DNA of 50,936 nt from Penium margaritaceum (GCA_023375785.1 SZWC01000100.1:376060-426995), one strand, 5' to 3'. Counted from the stretch's first letter, positions 21,918-35,301 are shown. The notes: generated by a model not told the origin, from the letters alone. Program-made: numbers and translations.

Positions 21918-22610
21918 AACTAGTATTCCCAAATCACTGTTCTCCCCTTTGACCATTTCTGACTTGAATGATGGGTTGTCAACGCTGAAAACACTTGCTG
22001 AAGGTCTTTGTCCACGATAAGTGACATGTGCCTACTTTGGTTGCTCAGTGTGCATTGTAGCCACACCATGCCACTACTTATTGAAGGTCTTTGTACTTGA
22101 TAGACAATACCTAGTATTGCCAAATCATTTTTTCCCCGTCTGACCATTTGCGACTCGTATTATGAATTGTCAACGTTGAGGACACATGGTGGAATTCTTT
22201 GGTCATGTTCAGTGACATATGCCTACTTTGGTTGGTAATTGTACATGGTAGCCACACCGTGCGACTACTTATTGAAGGTCTTTGTATTTACTAGTTGATA
22301 ACAAGTATTCCCAAACCATTGTTTCCCCCCTCTGACCATTTGTGACTCATGTTACGAGTTGTTAACGTTTACCACACACACTGAAATTCTTTGGTCATGG
22401 TCAGTGACATATGCCTAATTTGGTTGGTCATCATGCATGGTATTTACACCGTGCCACTAATCATTGAATATCTTTGTACTTGCTAGTCATTAATTACTAT
22501 TCCCAAACCAATGTTTTCCCCTCCGACCATTTGTGACTTGTGTTATAAGTTGTGAATGTTGACAAATCCACACATTAGTGAAATTATTTGGTCATGGCCA
22601 GTGACATATC
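21918..22610 (-). repeat. 190-bp satellite, second block, opposite strand
   Basis: About 3.6 units of the same satellite as at 28-2866, reverse complemented. Recognisable pieces are GGTCAGTGACATATGCC, CTACTTTGGTTGGT, CCACACCGTGCCACTACTTA, TTGAAGGTCTTTGTACTTG and TTCCCAAACCATTGTTT. It separates two minisatellite blocks of opposite strand. Confidence 0.92.
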
Positions 22611-25600
22611 CTTTCTCTGGCTTGCTCCACCTTTCTTCATCCAACTTTCTCAGGGTTCATCCACCTTTCTCTGGCTTGCTCCACCTTTCCCTAGCTTGCT
22701 CCACTGTTTTCTTGCTTGCTCCACCTTTCTCTGGCTTGCTCCACCGTTCTCTGACTTGCTCCACCTTTCTCTGGCTTGCTCCACCTTTCTCTTCCTTGCT
22801 CCACCTTTCTCTGGCTTGCTCCAACGTTCTCAGGCTTGCTCCGACGTTCTCTGGCTTGCTCCACCCTTGTCTGGCTTGCTCCAGCATTCTCTGAATTGCT
22901 CCACCTTTCTCTGACTTGCTCCACGTTTCTCTGGCCGGCTCCACCTTGCTCTGGCTTGCTCCACCTTTCCCTGTCTTGGTCCACCTTTTTTTGGGTTGCT
23001 GCACCTTTCTCTTGCTTACTCCACCTTTCTCTGGCTTGATCCACCTTTATCTGGCTTGCTCCACCTTACCATGGCTTGCTCCACCTTCCTCTGGCTTGCT
23101 CCACCATTCTCTAGTTTGCTCCGCCTTTCTCTGCTTGCTCCACCTTTCTCTAGCTAGCTCCAAATTTCTCTGGCTTACTCTACCTTTCTCTGGCTTGCTC
23201 CATTGTTCTGGAGTTTGCTCCACCTTTCTCTTGCTTGCTCCACCTTTCCTTGGCTTGCTCCACCTTTCTGTGTCTTGCTCCACCTTTTTCTGCCTTGCTC
23301 CACCTTTCCCAGGCTTGTTCCACCTTTCTATGGCTTGCTCCACTGTTCCATGGCTTACACCATCGTTCTCGGACTTGCTCCACCTTTTGCTGGCTTGCTC
23401 CACCTTTCTCTTGCTTGCTCCACCTTTCCCTGGCTTGCTCCACCTTTCTGTGTCTTGCTCCACCTTTCTCTGCCTTGCTCCACCTTTCCTAGGCTGGCTC
23501 CACCTTTCTATGGCGTTCTCCACTGTTCCATGGCTTGCTCCACCGATCTCTGGCTTGCTCCACCTTTTGCTGGCTTGCTCCACCTTTCCCTTGCTTGCTC
23601 CACCTTTCGCTGGCTTGCTCCACCTTTTGCTGGCTTGCTCCACCTTTCTCTCACTTGATCCACCTTTATCTGGCTTGATCCACCTTTCTCTGGCTTGCTC
23701 TACCTTTTTCTGGCTTGCTCCACCTTTCTCTAGCTTGCTCCACCATTCTCTAGCTTACGCCACCTTTCTCTCGCTTGCTCCACCACTCTCTAGCTCACTC
23801 CACCTTTCTCTGGATTGCTCCACCTTCCCCTGGTTTGCTCCACCTTTCTCAGGCTTGCTCCACCTTTCTCTTGCTTGCTCCAACTTTCCCTGGCTTGATC
23901 CACCTTTTCTCTGGCTTGCTCCACCTTTCTTTGGCTTGCTCCACTGTTCTCTGACCTGCTCCACCTTTCTCTGGCTTGCTCCACCTTTCCCTGGCTTGCT
24001 CCACCTTTCCATAGCTTGCTCCACCTTTCTCTAGCCTGCTCCACCGTTGTCTGGCTTGTCCAAATGTTTCATGCTTGCTCCAACATTCTCTGGCTTGCTC
24101 CACCTTTATCTTGATTGGTCCACCTTTCCCTGGCTTGCTCCACCTTTCTCTGGCTTGCTCCACCTTTCCCTGGCTTGTGCCACTTTTCTCTGGCTTGCTC
24201 CACCTCTCTCGAGCTTGCTCCACCGTTCTCTGGCTTGCTCCACCCTTCTCTGGCTTGCGCCACCTTTCTCTGGCTTGCTCAACCGTTCTCTGGCTTGCTC
24301 AACCTTTCTGTGGCTTGCTCCACCTTTCTCTGGCAAACTCCACCTTTCTCTGGCCTGTTCCACCGATCTCTTGCCTGCTCCACCGTTCTCTGGCTTGCTC
24401 CACTGTTATCTGGCTTGCTCCACCTCTTTCTGGCGTGCTCCACCTTTCTCTGGCTTGCTCCAACTTTTAGTCTCTTGCTCCACCGTTCTCTGGCTTGCTC
24501 AACCATTCTCTGGCTTGCTCAGCCGTACTCTGGCTTGCTCCACCATTTGCTGGCTTGCTCTACTGCTCTCAAGCTTGCTCCGCCTTACTCTGCTTTGCTC
24601 CACCTTTCTCTGGCTTGCTCCACCGTTATCTGGCTTGCTCCACCGTTCTCTAGCTTGCTCCACCGTTCTCTGGCTTTCTCCAACATTCTCTGGCTTGCTC
24701 CTCCTTTCTTTCCCTTGCTCCACCTTTCTCTGGCTTGCTCCACCTTTCTCCGCCTGCTCCACCTTTCTCTGGCTTGCTCCACCTTTTTCTGGCTTGCTCC
24801 ACTCTTCTTTGGCTTGCTCCACCTTTCTCTGGCGTACTCCACCTTTATCAGGCCTGCTCCATCTTTCTCAGGCCTGCTCCACCGTTCTCTGTCTTACTCC
24901 AGCGTTATCTCACTTGCTCTACCTTTCTCTGGCTTGCTCCTCCTTTCCCTGGCTTCCTCCACCTATCTCTGGCTTGCTCCACCATTCTCTGGCTTGCTCC
25001 ACCAATCTCTGGATTGCTCCACTGTTTTTTTGCTTGCTCAACTCTACTCTGGCTTGCTCCACCGTTTTCTGGCTTACTCCACCGTTGAATGGCTTGCTCC
25101 ACCGTTCTTTGGCATAATCCGACGTTCTCTGGCTTGCTCCGCCATTCTCTGGCTTACTCCACCATTCTCTGACCTCCTCCACCTTTCTCTGGCTTGCTTC
25201 ACCTTTCTCTGGCTTGCTCCACCGTTCTTTGGCTTCCTCCACCTTACTCTGGATTGCTCCACCTTTCTCTGGCTTGCTCCACCGTTCTCTGGCCTATTCC
25301 ACCTTCCTCTGGCCTGCTCCATCGTTTTTTGGCTTGCTCCACCTTTCTCTGGCTTGCGCCACCTTTCTCTAGCTTGCTCCATGTTTCTTCGGCTTGCTCC
25401 ACTTTTCTCTGGCTTGCTCCACCGTTCTTTGCTTTTCTCCACCATTCTCTGACTTGCTGCAACATTCTCTGGCTTGCTCCATCATTCTCTGGCTTGCTTC
25501 ACCATATTCTGACCTGCTCCACAATTCTCTGGCTTGGTCCACTGCTGTCTGGCTTGTTCCACCTTTCTCTCGCTTGCTCCACCTTTCTCTACCTTGCTCC

Positions 25601-26473
25601 AATGCTCTCTGGCTTGCACCACCGTTCTATGGCTTGCTTCACCGTTCTGTGACATGCTCCACCGTTCTCTGGTTTGCTCCACCGTTCTCTGGCTTGCTCC
25701 TCCTTTCTCTGGCTTGCTCCACCGCTCTCTGGCCTGCTCCACCTTTCTGTGGCCTGCTCCACCTTTCTCTGGCTTGCTCCACCTTTCCCTGGCTAGGTCC
25801 AAATTTCCTTGGCTTTTTCAACCTTTCCCTGGCTCGCTCCACCTTTCTCTGGCTTGCTTCACCTTTCTTTGGCTTTCTCCACCAATCTCTGGCTAGCTCC
25901 ACCTTCCTCTGGCTTGCTCCACCTTTGTCTGGCTTGCTCCACCTTTCTTGCTCCACCATCATCTGCCTTAATCCACCTTTCTCTTGCTTGCTCCACCTTC
26001 CTTTTGCCTGCTCAACCATTCTCTGGCTTCCTCCACCGTTCTTTGGCTTGCTCCACCGTTCTCTGTCCAAATTTCCCTGGCTTTCTCCACCTTTCCCTGG
26101 CTTGCTCCAGGTTTCCTTGGCTTGCTTCAACTTTCTCTAGCTTGCTCCACCTTTTCGTGGCTTGCCCCACCTTTCTCTGGCTTGCTCCACCTTTCTCTGG
26201 CTTGACCCACTTTTCTCTGGATTCCTATGTCTTTCTCTGGCTTGCTCCATTTTTCCATGACTTGCTGTACCTTTCTCTGGCCTGCTCCACCTTTCTCTGG
26301 CTTGCTCCACATATTACTGGCTTGCGCCACCTTTCTCTGGCTTGCTCCACCTTTCACTTGCTTGCTCCACCTTTCCCTTGCATGCTCCACCTTTCTCTTG
26401 CTTGCTCCACCTTTCTCTGGCGTAGTCCACCTTTCTTCTGGCTTGCTCCACCTTTCTCTGGGTTGCTCCACCA
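22611..26473 (-). repeat. 20-bp minisatellite, block 6
   Basis: The block opens with the same irregular first units as block 1 at 9175 (a CTTTCTTCATCCAACTTTCT variant). A 180-bp higher-order duplication lies at about 23229-23640 (markers TTCTGTGTCTTGC and TTTTGCTGGC). It forms the left arm of a multi-kilobase inverted repeat with block 7. Confidence 0.95.
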
Positions 26474-29400
26474 AGGTGGAGAAATGCAGAGAAAGCCGGA
26501 AAAATGTGGAGCAATCCAGAGAAAGATGGAGCAATCCAGAGAGAGGTGGAGAAAGCCAGGAAAAGGTGGAGCAAACCAGAGGAAGGTGGAGCAAGCCAGG
26601 ACAAGGAGGAGCATGCCAGAGAAAGGTGGAGCAAGCCACAGAAAGGTGGAGCAAGAAATGGAAATGTGGAGCAAGCTAGAGAAAGATTGAGCAATACAGA
26701 GAAAGGTGGAGCAAACCAGGGAAAGGTGGAACAAGCCACAGAACAGTGGAGCAAGTTAGACAACACTGGAGCAAGCTGGAGAAAGGTGGAACAAGGCAGA
26801 GAACGGTGGAGCAAGCCAGAGAAAGGTGAAGCAAGCCAGAGAAAGGTGGAGCAAGCCAAAGAAAGGTGGAGCAAGCCTGGGAAAGGTGGAGCCAGCCAGA
26901 TAAAGGTGGATTAAGCCAGAGAAAGCCAGCAAATATGTGAGCAAGCATGCTAGTGAATTTGTGGGAAAGCATGTCAGAGAAAGGTGCAGAAAGCCAGAGA
27001 AAGGTGAGGCAAGCCAGAGAAAGGTGGAGCAATCCAGAGAATAGTGGAGAAAGCCAGAGAACGGTAGAGAAAGCAAGAGAAAGGTAGAGCAAGCCCAAGA
27101 AAGGTGGAGCAAGCGAGAGAAAGGTTGAGCAAGCCAACGAATGTGTGAGCAAGCATGCCACACAGTGGTGGAGAAAGCCAGAGAAAGGTGAAGCAAGCTA
27201 GAAAAAGATGGATCAAGCCAGAGAATGGTGGAGCAAGTCAGAGAATGGTGGAGCAAGCCAGAGAAAGGTGGAGCAAGCCGGGGAAAGGTGGAGAAAGCCA
27301 GAAAGAGGTGTAGCAAGCCAGAGAGCGATGGAGCAAGCCAACAACGTTTGAACAAGCCAGAGAACGGTGGTGCAAGCCAGAGAAAGGTGGAACAATACAG
27401 GGAAAGGTGGAGCAAGACAGAGAAAGGTGGAGCAAGCCAAAGACAGGTTGAGCAAGCCAGAGAAATGTGGAGCACGCCAGGGAAAGGTGGAGTAAGCCAC
27501 AGAAAGGTGGAGCAAGCCAGAGAAATGTGGAGTAAGCCAGGGGAAGGTGGAGCAAGCCAGAGAATAGTGGAGCAAGCCAGAGAATGGTGGAGAAATCCTG
27601 GGAAACGTGGAGCAAGCCGGAGAAAGGTGGAGCAAGCCAGAGAATGGTGGAGCAAGTGAGAGACAATTTGAGCAAGCCAGAGAAAGTTGAAGCAAGGCAG
27701 AGAACATTGAAGCAAGCCAGAGAATGGTGAAGTAAGCCAAAGAATGGTAGAGCAAGCCAGAGAAAGGTGGAGCAAGCCTGAGAAAGGTGGAGCAAGCCAG
27801 AGAAAGGTGGAGCAAGTCAGAGAATGGTGGAGCAAGCTAGAGAAAGGTGGAGCAAGCCAGAGAAAGGAAGAGCAAGCCAGAGAAAGGTGGAGCAAGCAAG
27901 AGAAAGGTGGAGCAAGCCAGAGATTGGTAGAGCAAGCCAGGGAAAGAAGGAGCAAACCAGAGGAAGTTGGAACAAGCCAGGAAAAGAATGAGCATTCCAG
28001 AATAAGNAGAAATGTGGAGCAAGCCAGAGAAAGGTGGAGCAAGCCAGAGAAAGGTGGAGCAAGTCAGAGAATGGTGGAGCAAGCTAGAGAAAGGTGGAGC
28101 AAGCCAGAGAAAGGAAGAGCAAGCCAGAGAAAGGTGGAGCAAGCAAGAGAAAGGTGGAGCAAGCCAGAGATTGGTAGAGCAAGCCAGGGAAAGAAGGAGC
28201 AAACCAGAGGAAGTTGGAACAAGCCAGGAAAAGAATGAGCATTCCAGAATAAGATGGAGTAAGCCACAGAAAGGTGGAGCAAGCCAGGCAAAGGTGGAGC
28301 AAGCTAGAGAAAGATGGAGCAATCCAGAGAAAGGTGCAGCAAATCATGGAAAGATGGAACAAGCCAGAGACCAATGGAGCAAGCTAGAGAACAGTGGAGC
28401 AAGCCAGAGAAAGGTGGAACAAGGCAGATAACGGTGGAGCAAGCCAGAGAAAGGTGGAGCAAGCCAGAAAAAGGTGGAGCAAGCCAGATAAAGGTGGAGC
28501 AAGCCAGGGAAAGTTGGAGCAAGCCAGATAAAGGGAGACAAGCCAGAGAAATCCAGCAAATGTGTGAGCAAGCATGCTAGCGAATGTGTGAGCAAGCATG
28601 CCAGAGAAACCTGGAGAAAGGCAGAGAATGGTAAAGCAAGTCACAGAAAGGTGGAGCAAGCCAGAGAATGGTGGAGCAAGCCAGAGAATGGTTGAGCAAG
28701 CCAGAGAAAGGTAGAGCAAGCCAGCGAATATGTGACCAAGCATGCCAGAGAAAGGTGGAGAAAGCCAGAGAAAGGTGAAGAACTAAAGAGAAAGGTAGAG
28801 CAAGCCAGAGAATGGTGGAGCAAGCCAGAGAAAGGTGGAGCCAGCCAAGGAAAGGTGGCGTAAGCCAGGGAAAGGTGGAGAAAGTCATAGAATGAAGGAG
28901 CAAGCCAGGGAAAGGTGGAGCAAGCCGGAGAAAGGTGGATCAAGCGAGAGAAACGTGGAGCAAGCAAGAGACAGGTGGAGCAAGCCAGAGAAAGGTGCAG
29001 CAAGACAGAGAACGGTGAAGCAAGTCAGAGAACGGTGAAGCAAGCCAGAGAACAGTGGAGCAAGCCAGAGAACGGTGGAGCAAGCCAAAGAACGGTAGAA
29101 CAAGCCAGAGAAAGGTGGAGTAAGTCAGAGAATGGTTGAGCAAGCTAGAGAAAGGTGGAGCAATCCAGAGAAAGGTGCAGCAAGCCAGCGAAAGGTGGAG
29201 CAAGCCAGAGAAAGGTGGAGCAAGCTAGAGAGAGGTAGATTAAGCCAATAAAAGGTGGAGCAAACCAGACGAAGGTTAAGCTAGCCAGAAAAAGGAGGAG
29301 CATGCCAGAGAAAGGTGGAGCAAACCACATAAAGGTGGAGCAAGCCAGGCAAAGATGGAGCAGGCTAGAGAAAGATGGAGCAAACCAGAGAAAGGTCGAG

Positions 29401-32057
29401 TAAACCAGGGAAAGGTGGAACAAGCCAGAGAACAGTGGAGCAAGCTAGACAACGCTGGGGCAAGCTAGAGAAAGGTGGAGCAAGGCAGAGAACGGTCGTG
29501 CGAGCCAGAGAAAGGGGGAGCAAGCCAGAAAAAGGTGTATCAAGCCAGAGAAAGGTGGAGCAAGCCAGGGAAAGGTGGAGCAAGCCAGATAAAGGTAGAG
29601 CACGCCATGTAATGGTGGAGTAAACCAGGGAATGCTAGAGCAAGTCATAGAAAGACGAGGCATGTCAGAGGAAGGTGGAGCAAGCCAAAGAAAGGTGGAG
29701 CAAGCCAGAGAAAGGTGTAGCAGGCCAGGGAAAGGTGGAGGAAACCAAAGAGAGGTGGAGCAAGCCAGAGAAAGGTGGAGCAGGTCTGAGAATGGTGGAG
29801 CAAGCCAGAAAAAGATGCAGCAAGCGAAAGAAAGGTGGAGCAAACCAGAGAAAGGTGGAGCAAGCCAAAGAAAGGTGGAGCAAGCTTTGGAAAGGTGGAG
29901 TGAGCCAAAGAAAGGTGGAGCAACCCAAGGAAAGAATGAGCAAACCAGAGAATGGTGGAGCAAGCCAGAGAAAGGTGGAGCAAGCCAGGGAAAGGTGGAG
30001 CAAGCCAGAGAAAGGTATAGCAAGTCTGAGAACGGTGGAGCAAGCCAGAGAAAGGTGGAGCAAGCCAAAGAAAGGAAGAGCAAGACAGAGAACGGTGGAT
30101 CATGCGTGAGAAAGGTGGACCATGCCAGAGAAAGCTTGAGCAAGCCAGAGAAAGATGTAGTAAGCCAGAGAAAGGTGGAGCAAGCTAGGAAAAGATGGAG
30201 CAAGCGAGAGAAAGGTGGAGCAAGCGAGGGGAAGGTGGAGCAAGCAAGACAAAGGTGGAGCAAGCCAGAGAAAGGTGGAGCAAGCCAGAGCAAGGTGGAG
30301 CAAGCCAGAGAACGCTGGAGCAAGCCAAATAAAGGTGGAGCAAGGCAGAGAACGGTGGAGCAAGCCAGAGAAAGGTGGAGCAAGCCAGAGAAAGGTGGAG
30401 CAAGCTAGAGAACGGTGGAGCAAGCCAGGGAAAGGTGGAGCAAGCCAGAGAAAGGTGGAACAAGCCAGAGAAAGGTGGAGCAAGCCAGAGCAAGGTGGAG
30501 CAAGCCAGAGAAAGGTGGAGCAAGCCAGGGAAAGGTTGAGCAAGCCAGATATAGGTGGATCACGCCAGAGAATGGTGGAGCAAACCAGGGAACGGTGGAG
30601 CAAACCATGTAAAGGTGGAGCAAGCCAGGGAAAGGTGGAGCAAACCAGAGAAAGGTGGAACAAGCCAGAGAAAGGTGGATCAAGCCAGAGAAAGGTGGAG
30701 CAGGTCTGAGAATGGTGGAGCAAGCCAGAAAAAGATGCAGCAAGCGAAAGAAAGGTGGAGCAAACCAGAGAAAGATGGAGCAAGCCAAAGAAAGGTTGAG
30801 CAAGCTTTGGAAAGGTGGAGTGAGCCAAAGAAAGGTGGAGCAACCCAAGGAAAGAATGAGCAAGCCAGAGAATGGTTGAGCAAGCCAGAGAAAGGTGGAT
30901 CAAGCCAGGGAAAGGTGAAGCAAGCTATAGAATTGTGGAGCAGTCCAGATAAAGGTGTAGCAATCCAGGAAAAGGTGGAGCAAGCCAGAGAAAGGTTGAG
31001 CAAGCTAGAGAACACAAGAGCAAGCCAGAGAAAGGTGGAGCAAGCCTGAGAACGGTCGAGCAAGCCAGAGAAACGTGGAGCAAGCCAGAGAGAGTTGGAG
31101 CAAGGCAGAGAAGTGTGGAGCTAGCCAGAGACCGGTGGAGCAAGACAGAGAAAGGTGGAGCAAGACAGAGAAAGGTGGAGCAAGCCAGGGAATAGTGGAG
31201 TAATCTAGAGGACGGTGGAGCAATACAGAGAAAGGTGGAGCAAGCCAGAGAAAGGTGGAGCAAGCCAGAGAAACGTGGAGCAATGCAGGGAAAGGTGGAG
31301 CCAGCCAGAGAAACGTGGAGCAAGCTAGAGAACGGTGGAGCAAGCCAGAGAAAGCTGGAGCAGGTCAGAGAAAGGTGGAGCAAGCCAGAGACAGGTGGAG
31401 CAAGCCAGCAATTGGTGGATCAAGCCAAAGAAAAGTGGAGCAGGCCAGAGAACGGTGGAGCAAGCCAGAAAAAAGTGGAGCAAGTCAGAGAACGGTTGAG
31501 CAAGCCAGAGAAAGGTGTAGCAAGCCAGATGAAGGTGGAGCAAGCCAGAGAAAGGTGGAGCAAGCCAGAGAAAGGCGGAGAAAGCCAGAGAAAGGTGGAG
31601 CAAGCCAGAGAATGGGGGAGCAAGCCAGAGAATGGTGGAGCAAGCCAGAGAAAATTGGAGCAAGCTAGGGAAAGGTGGATCTAGCCAGAGAAAGGTGGAG
31701 CAAGCCAGAGAATGGTGGAGCAAGCCAGAGAACGGTGGAGCAAGCCAGAGAAAGTTGGAGCAAGCCAAGGAAAGGTGGAGCAAGCAAGAGAAACGTAGAG
31801 CAAGCCAGAGAACGGTGGAGCAAGCCAGAAACGGTGGAATAAGCCAGAGAATGGTGGAGCAAGCCAGAGAAAGGTGGAGCATTCCAGGTAAAGGTGGAGC
31901 AAGCCAGAGAAAGGTGGAGCAAGCAAGAGAAAGGTGGAGCAAGTCAGAGAACGGTGGAGCAAGCCAGAGAACGGTGGAGGAAGCCAGAGAAAGATGGAGT
32001 AAGCCAGAGAAAGGTGGAGCAAGCCAGAGAAAGGTGGAGCAAGCCAGGGAAAGGTGG
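26474..32057 (+). repeat. 20-bp minisatellite, block 7 (inverted)
   Basis: The longest block, with the purine strand on plus. The tip between blocks 6 and 7 is a perfect palindrome, CTCCACC-AA-GGTGGAG (26466-26481). A segment at about 29760-29935 recurs near 30690-30860 (markers GGTCTGAGAATGG, AAAGATGCAGCAAGCG, CTTTGGAAAGGTGGAG). Between 26920-27160 and 28540-28740 the array carries irregular spacers (AATGTGTGAGCAAGCATGC). The N at 28007 lies inside this block. Confidence 0.95.
27762..28253 (+). repeat. 245-bp direct duplication around a single N
   Basis: About 27762-28006 and 28009-28253 are the same sequence on either side of the N at 28007, including the shared end CATTCCAGAATAAG. It is most likely an unmerged contig overlap, although true duplication cannot be excluded inside a tandem array. 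Confidence 0.8.
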
Positions 32058-35000
32058 TGTTGGAAATATTCTCTAATGTCACAAGATTCCTGCACCACCC
32101 AGGTATGCCAAGAAAACACTGAGATACCCATGCCAAGTCCCCAGCCAAGACCACTGGCCGAAAACACAAATTCTTGTGATCACTAGTTCAAGACCGAGGA
32201 TAATCATTGCAAGCCTTTGGTGGACCAACGAGCCAACGGCCCTCAAACCACCGGCCAACGGCAAGTTCCAACGGCCGACTCACAGCTCGGTATCCACGTT
32301 GCAACAACGGTAGGACCCACGCGATGCCTATCGGCGTCCTACCAGAAGGAAGGTTGCCACGGTCTCAGTCTCCCGCTTGTCGCTACTCCATGTGACGGCT
32401 TGAAAGTTCGATCAACCTCGCAGACACCAACCCTGCTCGGCCCAACCTGCACAGCGACATCATCAACAGCAGAAGCAGTCAGAGCGACAACCACCACAGG
32501 ATACCTGCTCCGCCTACTCACGTTTTTTCCACCCTAAGCTCGGTGGTGGCTAGACCTAGGCTAGGATCATAGTACTTTTTATGTCTCTAGCTAGAATCTG
32601 ATTGTTTGCCAATCCTTAGTTGTATTAATCTATCAAGTCATCTTTTCATCTTCCATCCGCCTGCCTACGGGCTGTGGCGCTGCCATTCGTGCCTTCCTTT
32701 GCCGCTGCCCGCCGTAAGGCTGTGGCGCATCCAAACTCATTTGCTTTCTGCCTGCCTTCTGGCTGTGGCATCCTGGTCGTTTCCTGCTTGCCGTTGCCCA
32801 CCGCGAGGCTGTGGTACTCCAGCCTTCATCTTTCTTTCTGCCCGCCATCTATGGCTGTGGCATTCAGACATTCCAAAGCGTTCCGTTGCCGCTCCTCCTT
32901 CCGTCGTCGCGTCTCGTTCATCTCCTGAGCTGTTGCCCGCCAACTCAGCTGAGGCACCTCATCATCATCTTCATCAACATCAGTGTCATTGCCTGCTTTG
33001 TCTAACTCACCCGTATCTCTTGAGACGTTGCCATTGTTCCGGGCTCCTCTGTCGCGCCCGCACTGCTCTGCCGAAGCGCCTTCAGCTCCGTAGCGCCCGT
33101 GCCCTTTTGGCACTGCGCCCACGCATTGTCACGACCCGCACTCTGGCACTGTGGCTTCTAGCCCTAGCCTGGGTTGATGCCGTCCTCATTGCTCGTGTCT
33201 TCATACCCTCAGACCTCTTGCCTTTATGACGTCTGCAAGCCATCAGCTTCCGCACCTTTGCCGATGCTTCTGCCTCCTTCTCGTCTGAACATCTACCTCC
33301 TGAAGATCTTCCCCGAAGCGTGCCCTGACCAATTCGCCCACAGTTGGTTCTCCAGCAGCAGCAGCATCATCCTCCATAGCAGCAACAACCCTTCTTCACA
33401 GTCTACTCCTGCAGCGTGTCACCACCATTACTGAACCGTGTATGGGTACGGCACGGTGTCGGTGATACATACGACCACAGCAAGCAGTAGCAAGTAGAAG
33501 CCGTCCATTCGCCTTCTCCCCACTGTAAAGACATGCCAATCCTCCAACCCAGTCAATTCAGACTCTTCATCCTGGACTCAATCCTTCACAAGAACAGACA
33601 GCAAGGGCATCCAATCATACATCATCTTTGACTCCGCCGGCCGCCCGAAGCGCCTAGTCAAAGCGCACCTCTGTCGAACCGCCAGCTGCCATTTCCACAG
33701 CAGCACCAGCAGCAGTTCTCCAACGTCAAAACAGTCAACAGCTACCTCGTCCTCAGTTCATTTCTGCCTCTCAGTCGTCCCGTCGATGCGCTCTTGCACC
33801 GAACCTCCAGTAATCATCTCAGCTGCAGAAACAACCATCCAGCAACCGACTGTCTGGCGGCATCCCTACAGTCATCAGTTCAACACCCCCACATCTCAGG
33901 TTCCAAGCTATGCATATCTTCTTCCTCGCAGAACCATGATATTCCTCTATGCGCATGGATGCCTGACAGCAGCAACCTGGCATCATCATCACAGGCAACA
34001 GAAGCAACATCCTCTGCAACCTCCAACTTTATCGGGAATCTCTTCCTCCCCATCAACAGTCACAGTTCTTCCAACCCATCCACACACTTAACAAGTCACA
34101 ACAACAGCCCCTGCGTCTCGATCTTGCAAAAGTGCAGCATCATCACCTTCCTCAGTATGTCATCTTGTCACCATCCCACTTTCTCCAGCATCAACCTCTA
34201 CAGTCTGCATAGACACCAACAATGATCCAGCTCCAACTCTCAGCCATCAGACTCACTCTCTTCTCTCAACGCAAGCCACCAGAGCCCCTCTCTCCGGCAA
34301 CATATTTTCTGTGGAGTTTCCAAAGGCACAAGACGGCCCCTTCAACCGCAATAAATATTCACCTGCGTCACCCTCCCCCTGCCTCATCATCATCTTCATC
34401 AACATCAGTGTCATTGCCTGCTTTTTCTTACTCACCCGTATCTCTCGAGATGTCCCCATTGTTCCAGGCTCCTCCGTCATGCCTGCACCGCTCTGCCGAA
34501 GTGCCTTTAGCTCCGCAGCGCCCTTTGTCAGGCAGGTTTCTGCCGCTGATCTGCGGAAAGGTTAATCCGCGGAGAAAGGGAGACAGACAGACTGGGATCC
34601 GGGCAAGGCACGCTGGCTCCCATGGCAAGCACGGTCGAGCATGGGGTAACGCGGAATCCAGTGGCGATGGAGATGGGATACCTGGCGTGAAGTTGCCGTA
34701 GGCTGGCATTTTCATCTGCGGCGACTTCCCTACGGCTATCTCAAGTGCTTGGTGCGGAAGCTGTGAAAGGGCGGGAAGAGGCAGCAGTGAGATCCGTGGT
34801 GGGGAAGGAACAAGTGCGGACCGCAGGGGGAAGCAAAATTACAAAATCAATCAAACAGAATAGCGGACGGACACAACAATCAGGGGAGCAGCAACCAATC
34901 GGCACTAAGGATCGTTGCGTCAATCAAGGAGAAACACCTGGAGGACGTATCGTGGAAGAACGAATATTCAAGGAAGAACACGAGGTCCGCGTGCACTACC

Positions 35001-35301
35001 TGGAGGCCAGTCCACTTGGAAGACGGTGCTGGACCAAGACCCCATGCGTCGACGGCCTTAACGGCCTAGCAAGGTGTTGCCCCTTGCGTGGGCCAGGAGC
35101 AATGGTGGAGCTCATGTGTAACCTTTGTTAGGCTCTACTTTTCATGTCCCATACTTGTACTTTTGAATCAAGCAAGATTTCTTCCGTTGTTACATTCAGT
35201 TTCTAGTTCATCTGCTGATCTGTCTGCTAGCTTGCTGCACGAGGAAAGGTCCTGTACAAGCAAGGAACCTAGTCCTTGCTACACCCCTGCAAATCCCAAC
35301 A
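32058..35301 (+). mobile_element. Retroelement-like insert with TGTTGG...CCAACA ends
   Basis: A 3.24-kb non-minisatellite segment interrupts the array. It starts TGTTGGAAATATTCTC and ends TGCAAATCCCAACA, the typical form of plant LTR ends. I find no repeated LTR, no primer site and no target duplication (left flank GGTGG, right flank AGAAA), so it is either a mosaic or rearranged. Inside are about five degenerate 46-bp units with GCTGTGG at 32671, 32719, 32762, 32808 and 32854, and a direct repeat of about 155 bp (32949-33105 and 34383-34540). Reading frames are Ser/Pro-rich with no gag or pol match; IQSYIIFDSAGRPKRLVKAH near 33610 looks protein-like but is unidentified. Confidence 0.6.
32949..34540 (+). 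repeat. Direct repeat pair of ~155 bp
   Basis: 32949-33105 and 34383-34540 share CATCATCATCTTCATCAACA, TGTCATTGCCTGCTTT, ACTCACCCGTATCTCT and GCTCTGCCGAAG in the same order, with scattered substitutions. They are about 1.43 kb apart inside the insert. They may be internal duplications or remnants of nested copies of one family. Confidence 0.75.
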
